A stretch of DNA of 45,699 bases from an uncultured Clostridium sp. (GCA_947244675.1 CAMXLV010000002.1:1-45699), one strand, 5' to 3'; shown: positions 28,066-37,579, counted from the stretch's first letter. Notes: generated by a model not told the origin, from the letters alone. Numbers and translations are program-made.

Positions 28066-28890
28066 ATGGAAAAAGGAAAATTATACATAGTGGCAACACC
28101 AATTGGAAATTTAGAAGATATTACATTAAGAGCTATTCGTATACTAAAAGATGTAGATATAATTGCAGCAGAAGATACCAGACATACATTAAAATTATTG
28201 AATCATTTAGCAATAACAAAACCATTAATTAGTTATCATAGGCATAATGAGGAAATAAAAACAGAAATATTAATGGAAAAATTATTAACAGGACAGACAA
28301 TAGCATTAGTATCTGATGCTGGAACACCTGGAATTTCTGATCCAGGGGAAGTTATAATAAAAAAATGTATTGAAGAAAAAATAGAAGTAATTCCAATTCC
28401 AGGGGCTTGTGCAATGATAAATGCTTTAATTGCATCTGGAATTGACACAAAAGAATTTTATTTTTTAGGTTTTTTACCAATTCATAAAAAGTTAAGGAAA
28501 CAAAAATTAGAAGAAATCAAAGTAAGTAAAAAGACGATTATATTATATGAAGCACCTCATAAAATAATGGCTACATTAAAGGATCTATCGGAGATTTTAG
28601 AAGATAGAGAAATTGTTTTAGCAAGAGAATTAACAAAAATACATGAAGAGTTTATAAGAGGAAAAGTAGAAAAAATTATAGAAAAAGCAGAAAATTTAAA
28701 AGGAGAAATGGTTTTAATTATAGAAGGGAATTTAAAAGAAGAAAAAGAAAATGATTTTACAACATTAAGTTTAGAAGAACATTACAATTTTTATGAAAAA
28801 CAAGGAATGGAGAAAAAAGAAATCATAAAAAAAATAGCAAAAGATAGAAATTTAACTAAAAATGAAGTTTATCAAAAGTTTATTGAGTAA
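28066..28890 (+). CDS. rsmI: 16S rRNA (cytidine-1402 2'-O) methyltransferase
   Basis: 274 residues, usual length. Tetrapyrrole-methylase fold: LYIVATPIGNLEDITLRAIR at the N-terminus, AAEDTRHTLKLLNH, ALVSDAGTPGISDPG (about 85-99), IPGACAMINALIASG and LYEAPHKIMATL. RsmI methylates the ribose of C1402 in 16S rRNA at the decoding centre and supports decoding fidelity, which is of interest beside the recoding seen here. Second gene of an operon with trmN6. No convincing terminator follows, so transcripts may run into the repeat array. Confidence 0.95.
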   Translation: MEKGKLYIVATPIGNLEDITLRAIRILKDVDIIAAEDTRHTLKLLNHLAITKPLISYHRHNEEIKTEILMEKLLTGQTIALVSDAGTPGISDPGEVIIKKCIEEKIEVIPIPGACAMINALIASGIDTKEFYFLGFLPIHKKLRKQKLEEIKVSKKTIILYEAPHKIMATLKDLSEILEDREIVLARELTKIHEEFIRGKVEKIIEKAENLKGEMVLIIEGNLKEEKENDFTTLSLEEHYNFYEKQGMEKKEIIKKIAKDRNLTKNEVYQKFIE

Positions 28891-31800
28891 AAAATGCTGA
28901 TTTTTCACTTGGATTTTGGAAGAAAAAAGGTTACACAACAATAAGAAATGTGGAATCTTTTTTTATGGCAAAAAACAGATAAAATAAACACGAAATACTA
29001 GGCAATAATAGAAAAAGTAAAATGAATTAAAAGTAAATAAAATACAAAAAAGGATTACATAAATTAATACAAGATTAAAAAAAGATAAAGAAAAATAAGA
29101 AATAAAAGAAAGAGTAAAATTTTTGTAAGTAAAGAGTAAGAATTATAGAATAAAAAATTTTTAGAAAGACTAAAAATAAAAAAATGTGAATAAAAAGAAA
29201 AATTTTTCTCCAAAAAGGAAAAAAGAGAATAAAAAATAGTAATAAGATAAAAAATTGGATTGAAAAAGAAGAGTTTTTTAAAGAAAATTGATTAAAATAT
29301 TTAAGATAAAAATGGTTGCAATTATGAAAAAAAGAAAAGAGAAAATTTTAGAAAGAAATAAGAGAAAAAATGGATCTAACTTCTAGGCAATAAAAGAAAA
29401 AATAAGAATAGAAAAAGACGATAAAAAACATTATTTAGTTTACATATAGACAAGAATAAGACTAAATAAAAGAGTAAAAAATGAGAGAAGAAAAGCAGTA
29501 GATTTAAAGAATTAGAATTGATAAAAATTTTAGTTTGAATAAAAAAAGAAAAATAAAAATAATAAAATAAAAAATAATAAAAAAATATAAAAAATACAAA
29601 TAATTAATAAAAAATAATCATAAAGGAATTTTTTCAAACAAAAAAAGAAAGCGTTAAAATGAAAAATAAGACGTTTTAAAGAAAAAGTAGAGTAGTTTTA
29701 TATATTTAAAATTAAATCAATTAAATAAGAAGAAAAAGAGTGTGTTAAAATAAAAACGAAAAATAGAATAGGATGAATAGGTAAAAATATTAGTAAAATA
29801 ATATACAATTTGAAGAAAAAAAGGAAGTGTGAAAACTAGTAAAAATGGTTGCAATAAATTAGAAAAATAAGAGGAAAAAAATAGAAAATAATGAAGAAGA
29901 TAAAAGGGGGGAATACTTTAGGAAATAAAGAAAAAGACTATGATAAAACAAACTAAAATAATAGCAGATTCTGTTTACAGAAAATAAAATTTTAAAAACG
30001 CAAGTTGTGTTAAAATAAAAAGATGAATAAGTTGAAGAAAGTAATATTTATTTTTACTAAAAATAAGAAAATAGAAAAATAATTTAGGAAAAAAATAAAA
30101 TGAATAAATAATTGAAAATTAAAAGATGAAAAAACAGATTTTTAAAGGATTAAAAATAGATAAAAAACGATGCGAAAAAGAAATTAAGGCTTTATGATAA
30201 AAAGGAAGAAGTAAATTAAGAAAAAATCAAAAAGAAATATTAACTTATATAACAAATATTTTAGAAGAAATTAGGATAAGGAAGAATGACAAAAATGGTT
30301 GCAAATATAGAAAAGAAAAAGAGAAGATAAAAAAGAAAAAATGAATAAATAATAATTGATGAAATGCTAGGTATTTAAGAAAAAAAAAGGATATTTTAAA
30401 AAAGCAAAAATCTTTTAAGTTGCTTCACATAATGAAGAAATAAAATGTATAAAAAGGATTAAAAAAGAGATTGTTTTAATACGGATATTGATTAAAAAAG
30501 AGAGAGGATAGAAAAGTAAAAATAGTATTTGTTTTCAAATCAGAAAATAAAAATATAATTATTAAATAAATTGAGATAAAAATATAAAAAATAAAAGCAA
30601 AATTAATAAAAATAAATAAAATAGGAATATTTTTAATAAAAGAAAAAAGATAAAAATTAAAAAATAAAAATAAATAAAGTTAGAGTAAAAAAATAGTTGT
30701 AAAAATAGTTTTGATGAAGAGAATTTGAATAAAAAAATACTAAGAACCTATTAGAAAGTGAAATCACTAAAAACTATTAGAATAAAGGAAAATAAGAGAA
30801 AAGAACAGTATACATAAAAACAAATCGAATAAAAAAATGTTTTTTTATAAAAAATAGTAACATACAGAAACACAAAAAGTAAAATATAATAATATTTAAT
30901 TATATTAAATAAAAAATGAAATTAATTAAATAGTAAAAAAGGAATAGTAATAATTTAATATATTAAATAGAAAATAATTGAAAATAGAATTAATAGATGA
31001 GAAGAAAAAAATCAGAGTAAGTAGCATTTTTTGGAAAAGAGAAAAGGAAATAAGAATTAAAATTGAAAAAGTAAAGACATTAAAAAAGAAAAAATAAAGA
31101 TGTCAGAGTAAGAAAATCAAGAAAAGTGTAAAAAAGAAAGTTTATAAAATTGGTTTCAATAAAGTAAATTTTAGGAAAGAGACATCTTAAAAAAAATAGT
31201 GAAAAAAATGTAGGAAAAGCTAGGTATGTAAGAAAAAATAGAAATATTGAAAAGTTAAAAAAGGAAAAAAAATAATATACATAAAGTAAAAATGAAGAGT
31301 AAAGATAGGGGAGAAATAGCTTTATTATAAAAGAAATCAGAATTATAAAGTAGTAAAAAAACAAATAAAGGAATTTGAAATAATAATAGTAAATTATTTA
31401 TATTATTAAATAGAAAAATAAAAATAATTGAATAATAAAAAATGAATAGAATTTATTGATAATAAATTAAAATATAAAAATAATTAGAATAGAAAATTAG
31501 TAGATACAAAACCCATAAAGATTAAAGAAATAAAAATTAAAAATGATATATTAAAAAATTTTTTTGAAAAAGGAAGTAGATGATGAATTAAAATAAAAAA
31601 GTAAAGAGATGTAGATTGAAAAATTAAGCTTCATAAGAAAAAAAATTAGGAAAAAGTTAAATATAATTAGTTACACCATAAGTAAATAGGTAATAAAATA
31701 TTTTTAAAGAATAAGAGCAAATAAAAAGAGAAAAGTACTAGGTAATCAAAGTATAAAAGAAAATAACAGAAGGAGTAAATAAAAATGAAAAAGGTATACA

Positions 31801-33768
31801 TAAGGAAAAGAATAAAGCAAGAAATATATATAAATGAAGGTGGGATTTATTAAAAAAAATACAAAATTAATGAGGGTGAAAAAATAAGAAAAATGAAAAT
31901 ATTTAAAAGGAAATTTAAAAGTAAAATGTTAAATAATAAAAATAAATAATGAAATGTTAAAATGAAAATATTTAAAAATAATTATTAAAAAATAAACTAA
32001 GAATAATTAGAATAAAAATCGAGTAATGCGAAAAAATAAATATTAATAATAGAAAAGAAAAAATGATTAATAAGAAATATTATTTTATTAAAGGAAAACA
32101 AAGACAAAATTGAAAAAGTAAAAAACTAAAAAAGAAGAGATGAAAAGAAATGAATGAAAGAAAAAATTAAAAAGGAAGAGTAATAGAGAGGGAATTTATA
32201 AAGAAAGATTGAAAAAGAATAATTTAAGAAAATAAAGAGAAATAAAACATAAAAATACTTAGGCAATAAAGGAAAAGATAAAATATAATAAAAGTAGAAA
32301 AAGAAAGAAAAACAGGTTACATAAGTGATGAAACATACTAAAAATAGGCGAAAATAAAAGAGATTTTTTAGTAAAAGAAGAATAGAAAATGAAAAGAGGA
32401 TAAAAAACAAAAAGTAAAAACGAATCAAAAAAGAATAAAGAAAAATTAAAAATAGATAAGGTAAAAAATAAATAATAAATTATTTTAAATATTAAAATGA
32501 AAAATAAAAATAATTAAATAATAAAAAGGAAATAAAATTAATTATTAAAAAATAAAACCAAAATAATCAGAATAAAAAATTTAATTAATGTAAAAAAATA
32601 AATATTAATAATAAAAAAAGAAAAAATAGGAAAAATAATTAATAAAAAATATTATTTTATTAGGAGTAGAAAAAGGATAAAAATCAAAATTGAAAAAGTA
32701 AAAAGAAAAGATAAAAAGAAATAAATAAAAGAAAAAGTAAAAAAGGAAAAGTAATAGAGAAAGGGATAATAAAGAAAGCTGGAAAAAGAAAAATTTAGAA
32801 AAATAGTGAGAAATGAAACATAAAAAATACTTAGGCAATAAAGGAAAAGAAAAAATATACTAAAAGTAGAAAAAGAAAGAAAAACAGGTTACATAAGTAA
32901 GGAAACATACTAAAAAATAAATGAAAATAAAAGTGATTTTTTAGTAGAAGAAGAATAGAAAATGAAAAGAGGATAAAAAACAAAAAGTAAAAACGAATCA
33001 AAAAAGAATAAAGAAAAATTAAAAATAGATAAGGTAAAAAATAAATAATAAATTATTAAAATTATTAAAACGAAAAATAAAAATAATCAAAAAATAAAAA
33101 GGAAATAAATTAGTTATTAAAAAATAAAACCAAAAAATCGGAATAAAAAATTTAATTAATGCAAAAAAATAAATACTAATAATGAAAAAGAAAAAATAAG
33201 AAAAATAATTAATAAAAAATATTATTTTGATAAAAGTAAAACAAACGTAAAAATTAAAATTGAAAAAGTAAAAAGAAAAGATAAAAAGAAATGAATGAAA
33301 GAAAAAGTAAAAAAGAAAGAGTAGCAGAAACTGATATAATAAAGAAAACTTAAAAAAGAATAATTTAGAAAAATAGTAAGAAATAAAATATGAAAAATAC
33401 TTAGGCAATAAAGGAAAAGAAAAAATATACTAAAAGTAGAAAAAGAAAGAAAAACAGGTTACATAAGTAAGGAAACATACTAAAAAATAAATGAAAATAA
33501 AAGTGATTTTTTAGTAGAAGAAGAATAGAAAATGAAAAGAGGATAAAAAACAAAAAGTAAAAACGAATCAAAAAAGAATAAAGAAAAATTAAAAATAGAT
33601 AAGGTAAAAAATAAATAATAAATTATTTTGAATATTAAAATGAAAAATAAAAATAATTAAATAATAAAAAGGAAATAAATTAATTATTAAAAAATAAAAA
33701 CCAAAAAATCAGAATAAAAGATTTAATTAATGCAAAAAAATAAATATTAATAGTAAAAAAGAAAAAAT
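28891..33768. repeat. Degenerate A-rich tandem repeat array without genes
   Basis: Almost 4.9 kb with stops in every frame. The plus strand is dominated by A, with G and T less common and C very rare. Modules of about 400-570 bases recur. Each has up to three landmarks in the same order: ATGGTTGCAA (clear at 29312, 29843, 30293), then about 70 bases on CTAGGYAATAAA (28998, 29383, 29916, 30367, 31220, 31738, 32258, 32830, 33400), then about 50 bases on GGTTACATAA. A weakened copy is near 30774. It lies between convergent rsmI and abrB, adjacent genes in Bacillus. No hairpins of note, because one strand is purine-rich. Minus-strand frames rich in Phe, Leu and Tyr are a composition effect. Confidence 0.8.
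31930..33768. repeat. Young tandem copies of the array unit, about 570 bp each
   Basis: The landmark CTTAGGCAATAAAGGAAAAG occurs at 32258, 32830 and 33400, periods of 572 and 570 bases. Three full copies begin near 31930, 32470 and 33045, and a partial fourth near 33615 ends at the abrB terminator. The stretches after 32830 and 33400 are nearly identical for more than 200 bases, while copies further left are increasingly diverged. Confidence 0.85.
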
Positions 33769-33800
33769 AAAAAGTCAATACTTAAAAAGTATTGATTTTT
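33769..33800 (-). terminator. Terminator of abrB at the array edge
   Basis: AAAGTCAATACTT and AAGTATTGATTTT form a stem with one mismatch or wobble; on the minus strand a T-run follows. It separates abrB from the array. Confidence 0.75.
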
Positions 33801-33804
33801 AACT

Positions 33805-34056
33805 TTATTCAGTTTCTAATGAGCCTATTTTTCTAGCACATTCAGAACATATTAATTTATCTTGATAAGATAACAGATCTTCGGTATTACCGCAGAATAG
33901 GCAATTTGGCTCAAATTTTTTTAATACAATTGAGGAGCCTTCTACGTAGATTTCAATGGGGTCTTTTTCAACAATATTGAATTGATTTCTAATTTCTATT
34001 GGAATAACGACTCTACCAAGTTCATCTACTCTTCTAATAATTCCAGTTGACTTCAT
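33805..34056 (-). CDS. AbrB/SpoVT-family transition regulator with zinc-ribbon tail
   Basis: 83 residues from the ATG at 34056, chosen because AAGGAGG lies eight bases upstream. N-terminal swapped-hairpin DNA-binding domain MKSTGIIRRVDELGRVVIPI (about 1-45), the hallmark of AbrB/Abh/SpoVT. The C-terminal part has two CxxC pairs, CLFC and CSEC (about 52-75), likely a small zinc ribbon, which Bacillus AbrB lacks but clostridial relatives often carry. These proteins repress stationary-phase and sporulation genes during growth. Divergent from spmAB with about 130 bases between. Promoter seen at 34104-34132. Confidence 0.9.
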   Translation of the reverse strand: MKSTGIIRRVDELGRVVIPIEIRNQFNIVEKDPIEIYVEGSSIVLKKFEPNCLFCGNTEDLLSYQDKLICSECARKIGSLETE

Positions 34057-34103
34057 AAATTCATCCTCCTTAAAAGTTATATTTAAACAATCCTTATGCC
34101 CAT

Positions 34104-34132
34104 AATATATCATAAATAAAAATACAGGTCAA
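34104..34132 (-). promoter_or_regulatory. Promoter of the abrB-family gene
   Basis: On the minus strand TTGACC (34132-34127), 17-base spacer, TATATT (34109-34104). Confidence 0.65.
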
Positions 34133-34185
34133 TTATATTGTAATAAAAAAATCGACTTTGGAATAAAATTATTTTGGTGATATAT

Positions 34186-34765
34186 GTGTTAAACAAAATA
34201 TGGCCGATATTTATTATAATATCGTTTTCTTATTCTATTTTTTCAGGAAATTTAAATCAATTAAATACATCCATATTTGAAAGCACAAGCGATGCTATTA
34301 GTCTATCAATTAATTTGTTGGGAACAATGTGTTTATGGAATGGAATTATGCAAATAGCCAATAAAACAAGTATAATTGATAAGCTAACTAAATTATTAAA
34401 ACCAATTATAAAAATATTATTTCCAGAAATGAAAGAAAATAAACACATTCAAAAAGAAATTTCAATGAATATGATTGCTAATATTTTAGGATTAGGAAAT
34501 GCAGCAACACCACTAGGATTAAAAGCAATGAAAAGTATGCAAAAAGAAAATTCAAAAAAAGATACGCTAAGTGATTCGATGTTATTATTTATTGTTTTAA
34601 ATACAGCTTCTATTCAAATTATACCAACAACAGTTATAGCTATTAGAAATTCATTAGGTTCCGCTAATCCAACTAAAATTGTTTTTCCAGTATGGATTGC
34701 AACCATATGTGCTGCTATTGTGCGGAATAACAGTTGCTAAGCTATTAATTAAAATGAAAAAATAG
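34186..34765 (+). CDS. spmA: Spore maturation protein A, one +1 frameshift
   Basis: The start is probably GTG at 34186: GGTGA lies six bases upstream and the protein then begins MLNKIWPIF as SpmA does; no ATG fits. Frame 0 meets CGG at 34723-34725 and stops four codons on. Skipping C34723 adds GITVAKLLIKMKK and gives 192 residues, the usual length. SpmA is a polytopic membrane protein of the NUP/Gate family, needed with SpmB for spore core dehydration. GNAATPLGLKAMKSM and NTASIQIIPTTVIAIR are diagnostic. Here the shift only restores the last transmembrane end, so a truncated form might be partly active. spmB follows after 11 bases. Confidence 0.88.
34723..34726 (+). other. CGG +1 frameshift site 7 (CGGA) in spmA
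   Basis: Preceding codon GTG. Frame 0 reads CGG AAT AAC AGT TGC TAA; skipping C34723 reads GGA ATA ACA GTT GCT (GITVA), the conserved SpmA C-terminus. Confidence 0.85.
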
Positions 34766-34776
34766 GAGTTTGAACA

Positions 34777-35301
34777 ATGACAATCATTAATTTTATATCA
34801 AATTTAGCAATGCCCCTTGTTATTTTGCTAATTGTAATTTATGGATTAATAGAAAAAAACAAAGTATTTGATGATTTTTTAGAAGGAGCGAAAGAAGGAC
34901 TAGAAATAGTATTTAGTATTTTACCTACATTAATAGGGTTATTTGTAGCTATTGGAGCCTTAAGAAATTCTGGTATTTTAGATTTGATTATTCGATTTAT
35001 TACACCAATTTTAAATGTGTTTCATTTTCCAAGCGAAATTATGCCATTAGCAATGCTTCGACCAATATCAGGAAGTGCTTCTATTGCAGTTGCAACAGAT
35101 ATTATGAAAAATTATGGTGTAGATAGTAACATTGGAATCATTGCTTCTACCATAATGGGATCTACAGAAACAACATTATATACAATAGCTATTTATACAA
35201 GTTGTGTAAAAATCAAAAAGACAAGATTTGTTTTATTAGCTGCTCTTGCAGCAGATATAGTAGGTATTATTGTAAGTATAGTGATTTGCCAAATAAAATA
35301 A
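34777..35301 (+). CDS. spmB: Spore maturation protein B
   Basis: 174 residues, usual length, with several transmembrane helices (about 5-25, 45-65, 70-95, 130-172). PLVILLIVIYGLIEKNKVFD, DDFLEGAKEGLEIVFSILPT, MPLAMLRPISGSASIAV and STIMGSTETTLYTIAIY are diagnostic for SpmB. It acts with SpmA in the forespore membrane to lower spore core water. AGGAG precedes the ATG and the gene is in one operon with spmA. No in-frame CGG. Confidence 0.95.
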   Translation: MTIINFISNLAMPLVILLIVIYGLIEKNKVFDDFLEGAKEGLEIVFSILPTLIGLFVAIGALRNSGILDLIIRFITPILNVFHFPSEIMPLAMLRPISGSASIAVATDIMKNYGVDSNIGIIASTIMGSTETTLYTIAIYTSCVKIKKTRFVLLAALAADIVGIIVSIVICQIK

Positions 35302-35449
35302 GGAAGACTTCTAAAGCAAAATGTCAATTTGCTAATAAGCATATAAATTATTGTTATATTAATCTAAGAAAAAATATTATAACTATTTGAAAAACGGAAA
35401 CAATAAGAAAAAACGAAAAAACAAAAGAAATAAAGGGGGAATGCATTAT

Positions 35450-36607
35450 ATGAAAAACATAATCAAATTACAAACCAATAATAAGAATAAGGGAATTACA
35501 CTAATTGCACTAGTAATAACTATAATTGTGCTTTTAATTTTAGCAGGAGTAAGTATAGCAATGCTAACAGGGGATAATGGAATTTTAACAAAAGCACAGA
35601 CAGCAAAAATAAATACAGATAGGGAATCTGCTAAAGAAAAAGTACAGATAGCAGTATTGGGAAGTTATGACAGTAATGGGAAAATAGACATCAAGACTCT
35701 AAAAGAAAATTTAAAGAAAACAGAAGGTGTAACAGAAGTAGATAGCATCACAAGTTTGCCAAAAACTATTACAAGTGATGGATATAAAGTAACAATTGAA
35801 GCTAATGGAAAAGTAACAGTAGAAGGAGAAGAAAATAAAGAATATACAAAAAATGGAACAGCAATTATTCCAGTAGAATTTGCGATTGTTCCAGGACTAG
35901 ATAATGTAGAAGAAGGACTAGTTATATCAGATATAGCTAATGACACAGAAAATGTAGGAAATCAATTTGTGTGGATACCAGTAACAGATAAAACAGAATA
36001 TAAAAGAACAATGTATGCTAATACAGATGTATCATCTAAAGCAATAGATGATACAGAATATTTACCAGAAGGAATTACTAATGAAGAGCAAGCAGTAAGA
36101 AAGGCAAAAGGATTTTATATAGCAAGATATGAAGCAGGAAGAGAAGGAACAACATTAGTTAGTAAAAAGGGAGCAACTGTATGGACTGATATTGCACAAG
36201 AAAATACAAAATCAACAGCAAAAACAATGTTTCCAGAAAATAGCCATATAAGAAGTGCTTTAATATCAGGAATCCAATGGGATATGACAATGGCATTTAT
36301 AGCAAGTAAAGATAGAGTTGATGGAACAAATCAACCGTATGAGGTAACAAAAGAAAATACTAGTAGACATATAGGAGATACTGTAACAATATCTGGAAAT
36401 AATAATGCAGACAAAGTATGTAATATTTATGATTTAGAAGGAAATGCAAGAGAATTTGTAGCTGAAAAAAATACTCTTTTCGACTACTATCCATTTGTCG
36501 AAAGGGGAGGAAGTTACAATTACATCCATCCAGCTGCTAACCGTACTTACCGTATTGGTGATGCTAGCAGAGACTATACTTTTCGCCTAATACTTTATGT
36601 AATATAA
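35450..36607 (+). CDS. Prepilin-like surface protein with C-type-lectin/sulfatase-modifying-like C-terminus
   Basis: 385 residues. Start at 35450, nine bases after AAAGGGGGA; an ATG at 35441 is too close. N-terminal prepilin-type leader and helix KGITLIALVITIIVLLILAG then MLTGDNGILTKAQTAK, shared with the gene at 2337. From about residue 155 a formylglycine-generating-enzyme or C-type-lectin-like fold: FVWIPVTDKTEY, KGFYIARYEAG, LISGIQWDMTMAFI, YDLEGNAREFV and a terminal ERGGSYNY...FRLILYV. This fold is used by many variable receptor-binding proteins. The last about 35 codons differ in composition from the rest of the gene. Probably secreted and anchored as a pilin-like filament tip or surface adhesin. 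Confidence 0.75.
   Translation: MKNIIKLQTNNKNKGITLIALVITIIVLLILAGVSIAMLTGDNGILTKAQTAKINTDRESAKEKVQIAVLGSYDSNGKIDIKTLKENLKKTEGVTEVDSITSLPKTITSDGYKVTIEANGKVTVEGEENKEYTKNGTAIIPVEFAIVPGLDNVEEGLVISDIANDTENVGNQFVWIPVTDKTEYKRTMYANTDVSSKAIDDTEYLPEGITNEEQAVRKAKGFYIARYEAGREGTTLVSKKGATVWTDIAQENTKSTAKTMFPENSHIRSALISGIQWDMTMAFIASKDRVDGTNQPYEVTKENTSRHIGDTVTISGNNNADKVCNIYDLEGNAREFVAEKNTLFDYYPFVERGGSYNYIHPAANRTYRIGDASRDYTFRLILYVI
36500..36606 (+). other. C-terminal segment with NNY codon bias, possible variable region
   Basis: In the last ~30 codons most end in C or T (AGT TAC AAT TAC ATC CAT ... CGT ACT TAC CGT), whereas the gene elsewhere prefers A-ending codons. The segment is the ligand-facing end of a C-type-lectin-like fold. 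This is what a diversity-generating retroelement target looks like, but no reverse transcriptase or template repeat is in the window. Confidence 0.35.
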
Positions 36608-36659
36608 AGTTGATTGTTATAAAAGCAAAACTCAAAAAGTACACAAATAGTTTTTATAT

Positions 36660-36688
36660 TATAGGGAGGTTCTTTGAACTTCCCTATA
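36660..36688. terminator. 12-bp hairpin downstream of the lectin-like pilin gene
   Basis: TATAGGGAGGTT (36660-36671) and AACTTCCCTATA (36677-36688) pair fully with one wobble around CTTTG. No T-run follows, so it is a weak terminator candidate; a hairpin here also recalls the stem-loop after some variable regions. Confidence 0.5.
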
Positions 36689-36792
36689 ATACGTACAGAA
36701 AATCAATTTGTAGTTTTTGGGAGTGAATTATAAATCATTTCTGATCTACTAGAAAAAGTCGAAAAAAGCAGAAAGGAGTCGATGAGTTTTTC

Positions 36793-36821
36793 TTGACAAG
36801 CCAAAAAAAATAAAGTATAAT
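36793..36821 (+). promoter_or_regulatory. Near-consensus promoter in front of an unknown transcript
   Basis: TTGACA at 36793-36798, 17-base spacer, TATAAT at 36816-36821, one of the best promoters in the window. No long gene follows on this strand. Confidence 0.8.
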
Positions 36822-36828
36822 GGCAAAC

Positions 36829-36948
36829 ATGATAATCAAAATTATATTATTTATAATCATATACTTAATCGTAAGAAAAGTAATCATACATCAATTAAGT
36901 AAAAAAATAAAGAAAAAAATTTCAAATCAAACAATTAAAAGTCTTTAA
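36829..36948 (+). CDS. Possible 39-residue hydrophobic-basic peptide
   Basis: ATG at 36829, stop at 36946-36948. The first about 20 residues are strongly hydrophobic (IIKIILFIIIYLIV) and the rest is basic (LSKKIKKKISN), the layout of small membrane toxins of type I systems. The ATG is within a few bases of the predicted transcription start, so there is no ribosome binding site and translation would be leaderless. It could equally be part of a non-coding RNA. Only the promoter and the open frame support it. Confidence 0.25.
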   Translation: MIIKIILFIIIYLIVRKVIIHQLSKKIKKKISNQTIKSL

Positions 36949-36949
36949 A

Positions 36950-37066
36950 TTTGTAGAGAAAATAATCCCCCATAAAAACAAGAAAAAACAAAAAGTTAAG
37001 TCAAATTAGTTCAGCCCCTATCCAATTAACTAATAAAAACCTTTATTCTAAAATTTTCTCTACAAA
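36950..37066. repeat. 117-bp element with 14-bp terminal inverted repeats
   Basis: TTTGTAGAGAAAAT (36950-36963) and ATTTTCTCTACAAA (37053-37066) are exact reverse complements. Inside, AGTTAA can pair with TTAACT, or ATTAGTT with AACTAAT, as alternatives. The plus-strand transcript from 36828 would end in this structure. It may be a structured RNA, a large terminator for the transcripts that meet here, or a miniature transposable element. Confidence 0.5.
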
Positions 37067-37077
37067 ACAAAATAAAA

Positions 37078-37557
37078 TTATCTGTGGTAAGTTTCTCCAT
37101 TGGCGATCTTAAATCCCCTAAAAATCTGTTCCAACAAAAAAATACGAATCAATTGATGAGGAAAAGTCATCTTAGAGAAACAAATTCTTTCTTGGCATAA
37201 ACTAAGCAAATCATCTGTCAAACCAAGAGAGCCACCAATCACAAAAGTAATACTACTAAAATTAAGGCAAACTTCTTGAATTTTAGTAGAAAATACCTCA
37301 GAAGAAAACTCTTTTCCATTCAAATCCAAAGCAAAAACAAAAGAATCCTTTTTCAAATGTTGAAGAATACAATTACACTCTTTTGTTTTAATTTCATCAG
37401 CCAAAGTAGAATTAAGCTTATCTGGAATCCTTTGGTCAGGAAGTTCTAAAAAAGAAAGCTTGCAAAACCTAGAAAGTCTCTTAGAATACTCATCAATAGC
37501 ATCTTTTAAATAACGTTCTTTTAATTTACCAACACAAACAATTTGAATACTTAGCAT
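37078..37557 (-). CDS. rlmH: 23S rRNA (pseudouridine-1915 N3) methyltransferase
   Basis: 159 residues, exactly the family length. RlmH is a small SPOUT methyltransferase that acts on position 1915 in helix 69 of 23S rRNA on assembled 70S ribosomes. Seen are the start IQIVCVGKLKERYLKDAIDE, the SAM-binding ITFVIGGSLGL (about 100-110) and the end FPHQLIRIFLLEQIFRGFKI with the terminal GETYHR. It lies after walJ, an arrangement common in Bacillota. Frame intact, no CGG. Confidence 0.95.
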   Translation of the reverse strand: MLSIQIVCVGKLKERYLKDAIDEYSKRLSRFCKLSFLELPDQRIPDKLNSTLADEIKTKECNCILQHLKKDSFVFALDLNGKEFSSEVFSTKIQEVCLNFSSITFVIGGSLGLTDDLLSLCQERICFSKMTFPHQLIRIFLLEQIFRGFKIANGETYHR

Positions 37558-37579
37558 AATAAAACTCCCAACAAAAAAA

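Noticed and set aside
31785..31853. 22-codon frame with a good AGGAG site inside the array
   Set aside because: Too short, unique to one module, and such sites are expected by chance in A/G-rich DNA.
32126..33408. Minus-strand open frames rich in Phe, Leu and Tyr in the repeat array, similar to each other
   Set aside because: The plus strand is so poor in C and so rich in A that long pyrimidine frames arise on the other strand. Their similarity is due to the tandem repeat. No ribosome binding sites and no codon structure.
28891..33768. CRISPR array
   Set aside because: Repeat units are hundreds of bases long and degenerate, without short identical repeats and unique spacers; no cas gene nearby.
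36480..37070. Template repeat and reverse transcriptase next to the lectin-like gene
   Set aside because: I looked for a near-copy of the C-terminal segment and for reverse transcriptase motifs in the window and found neither.
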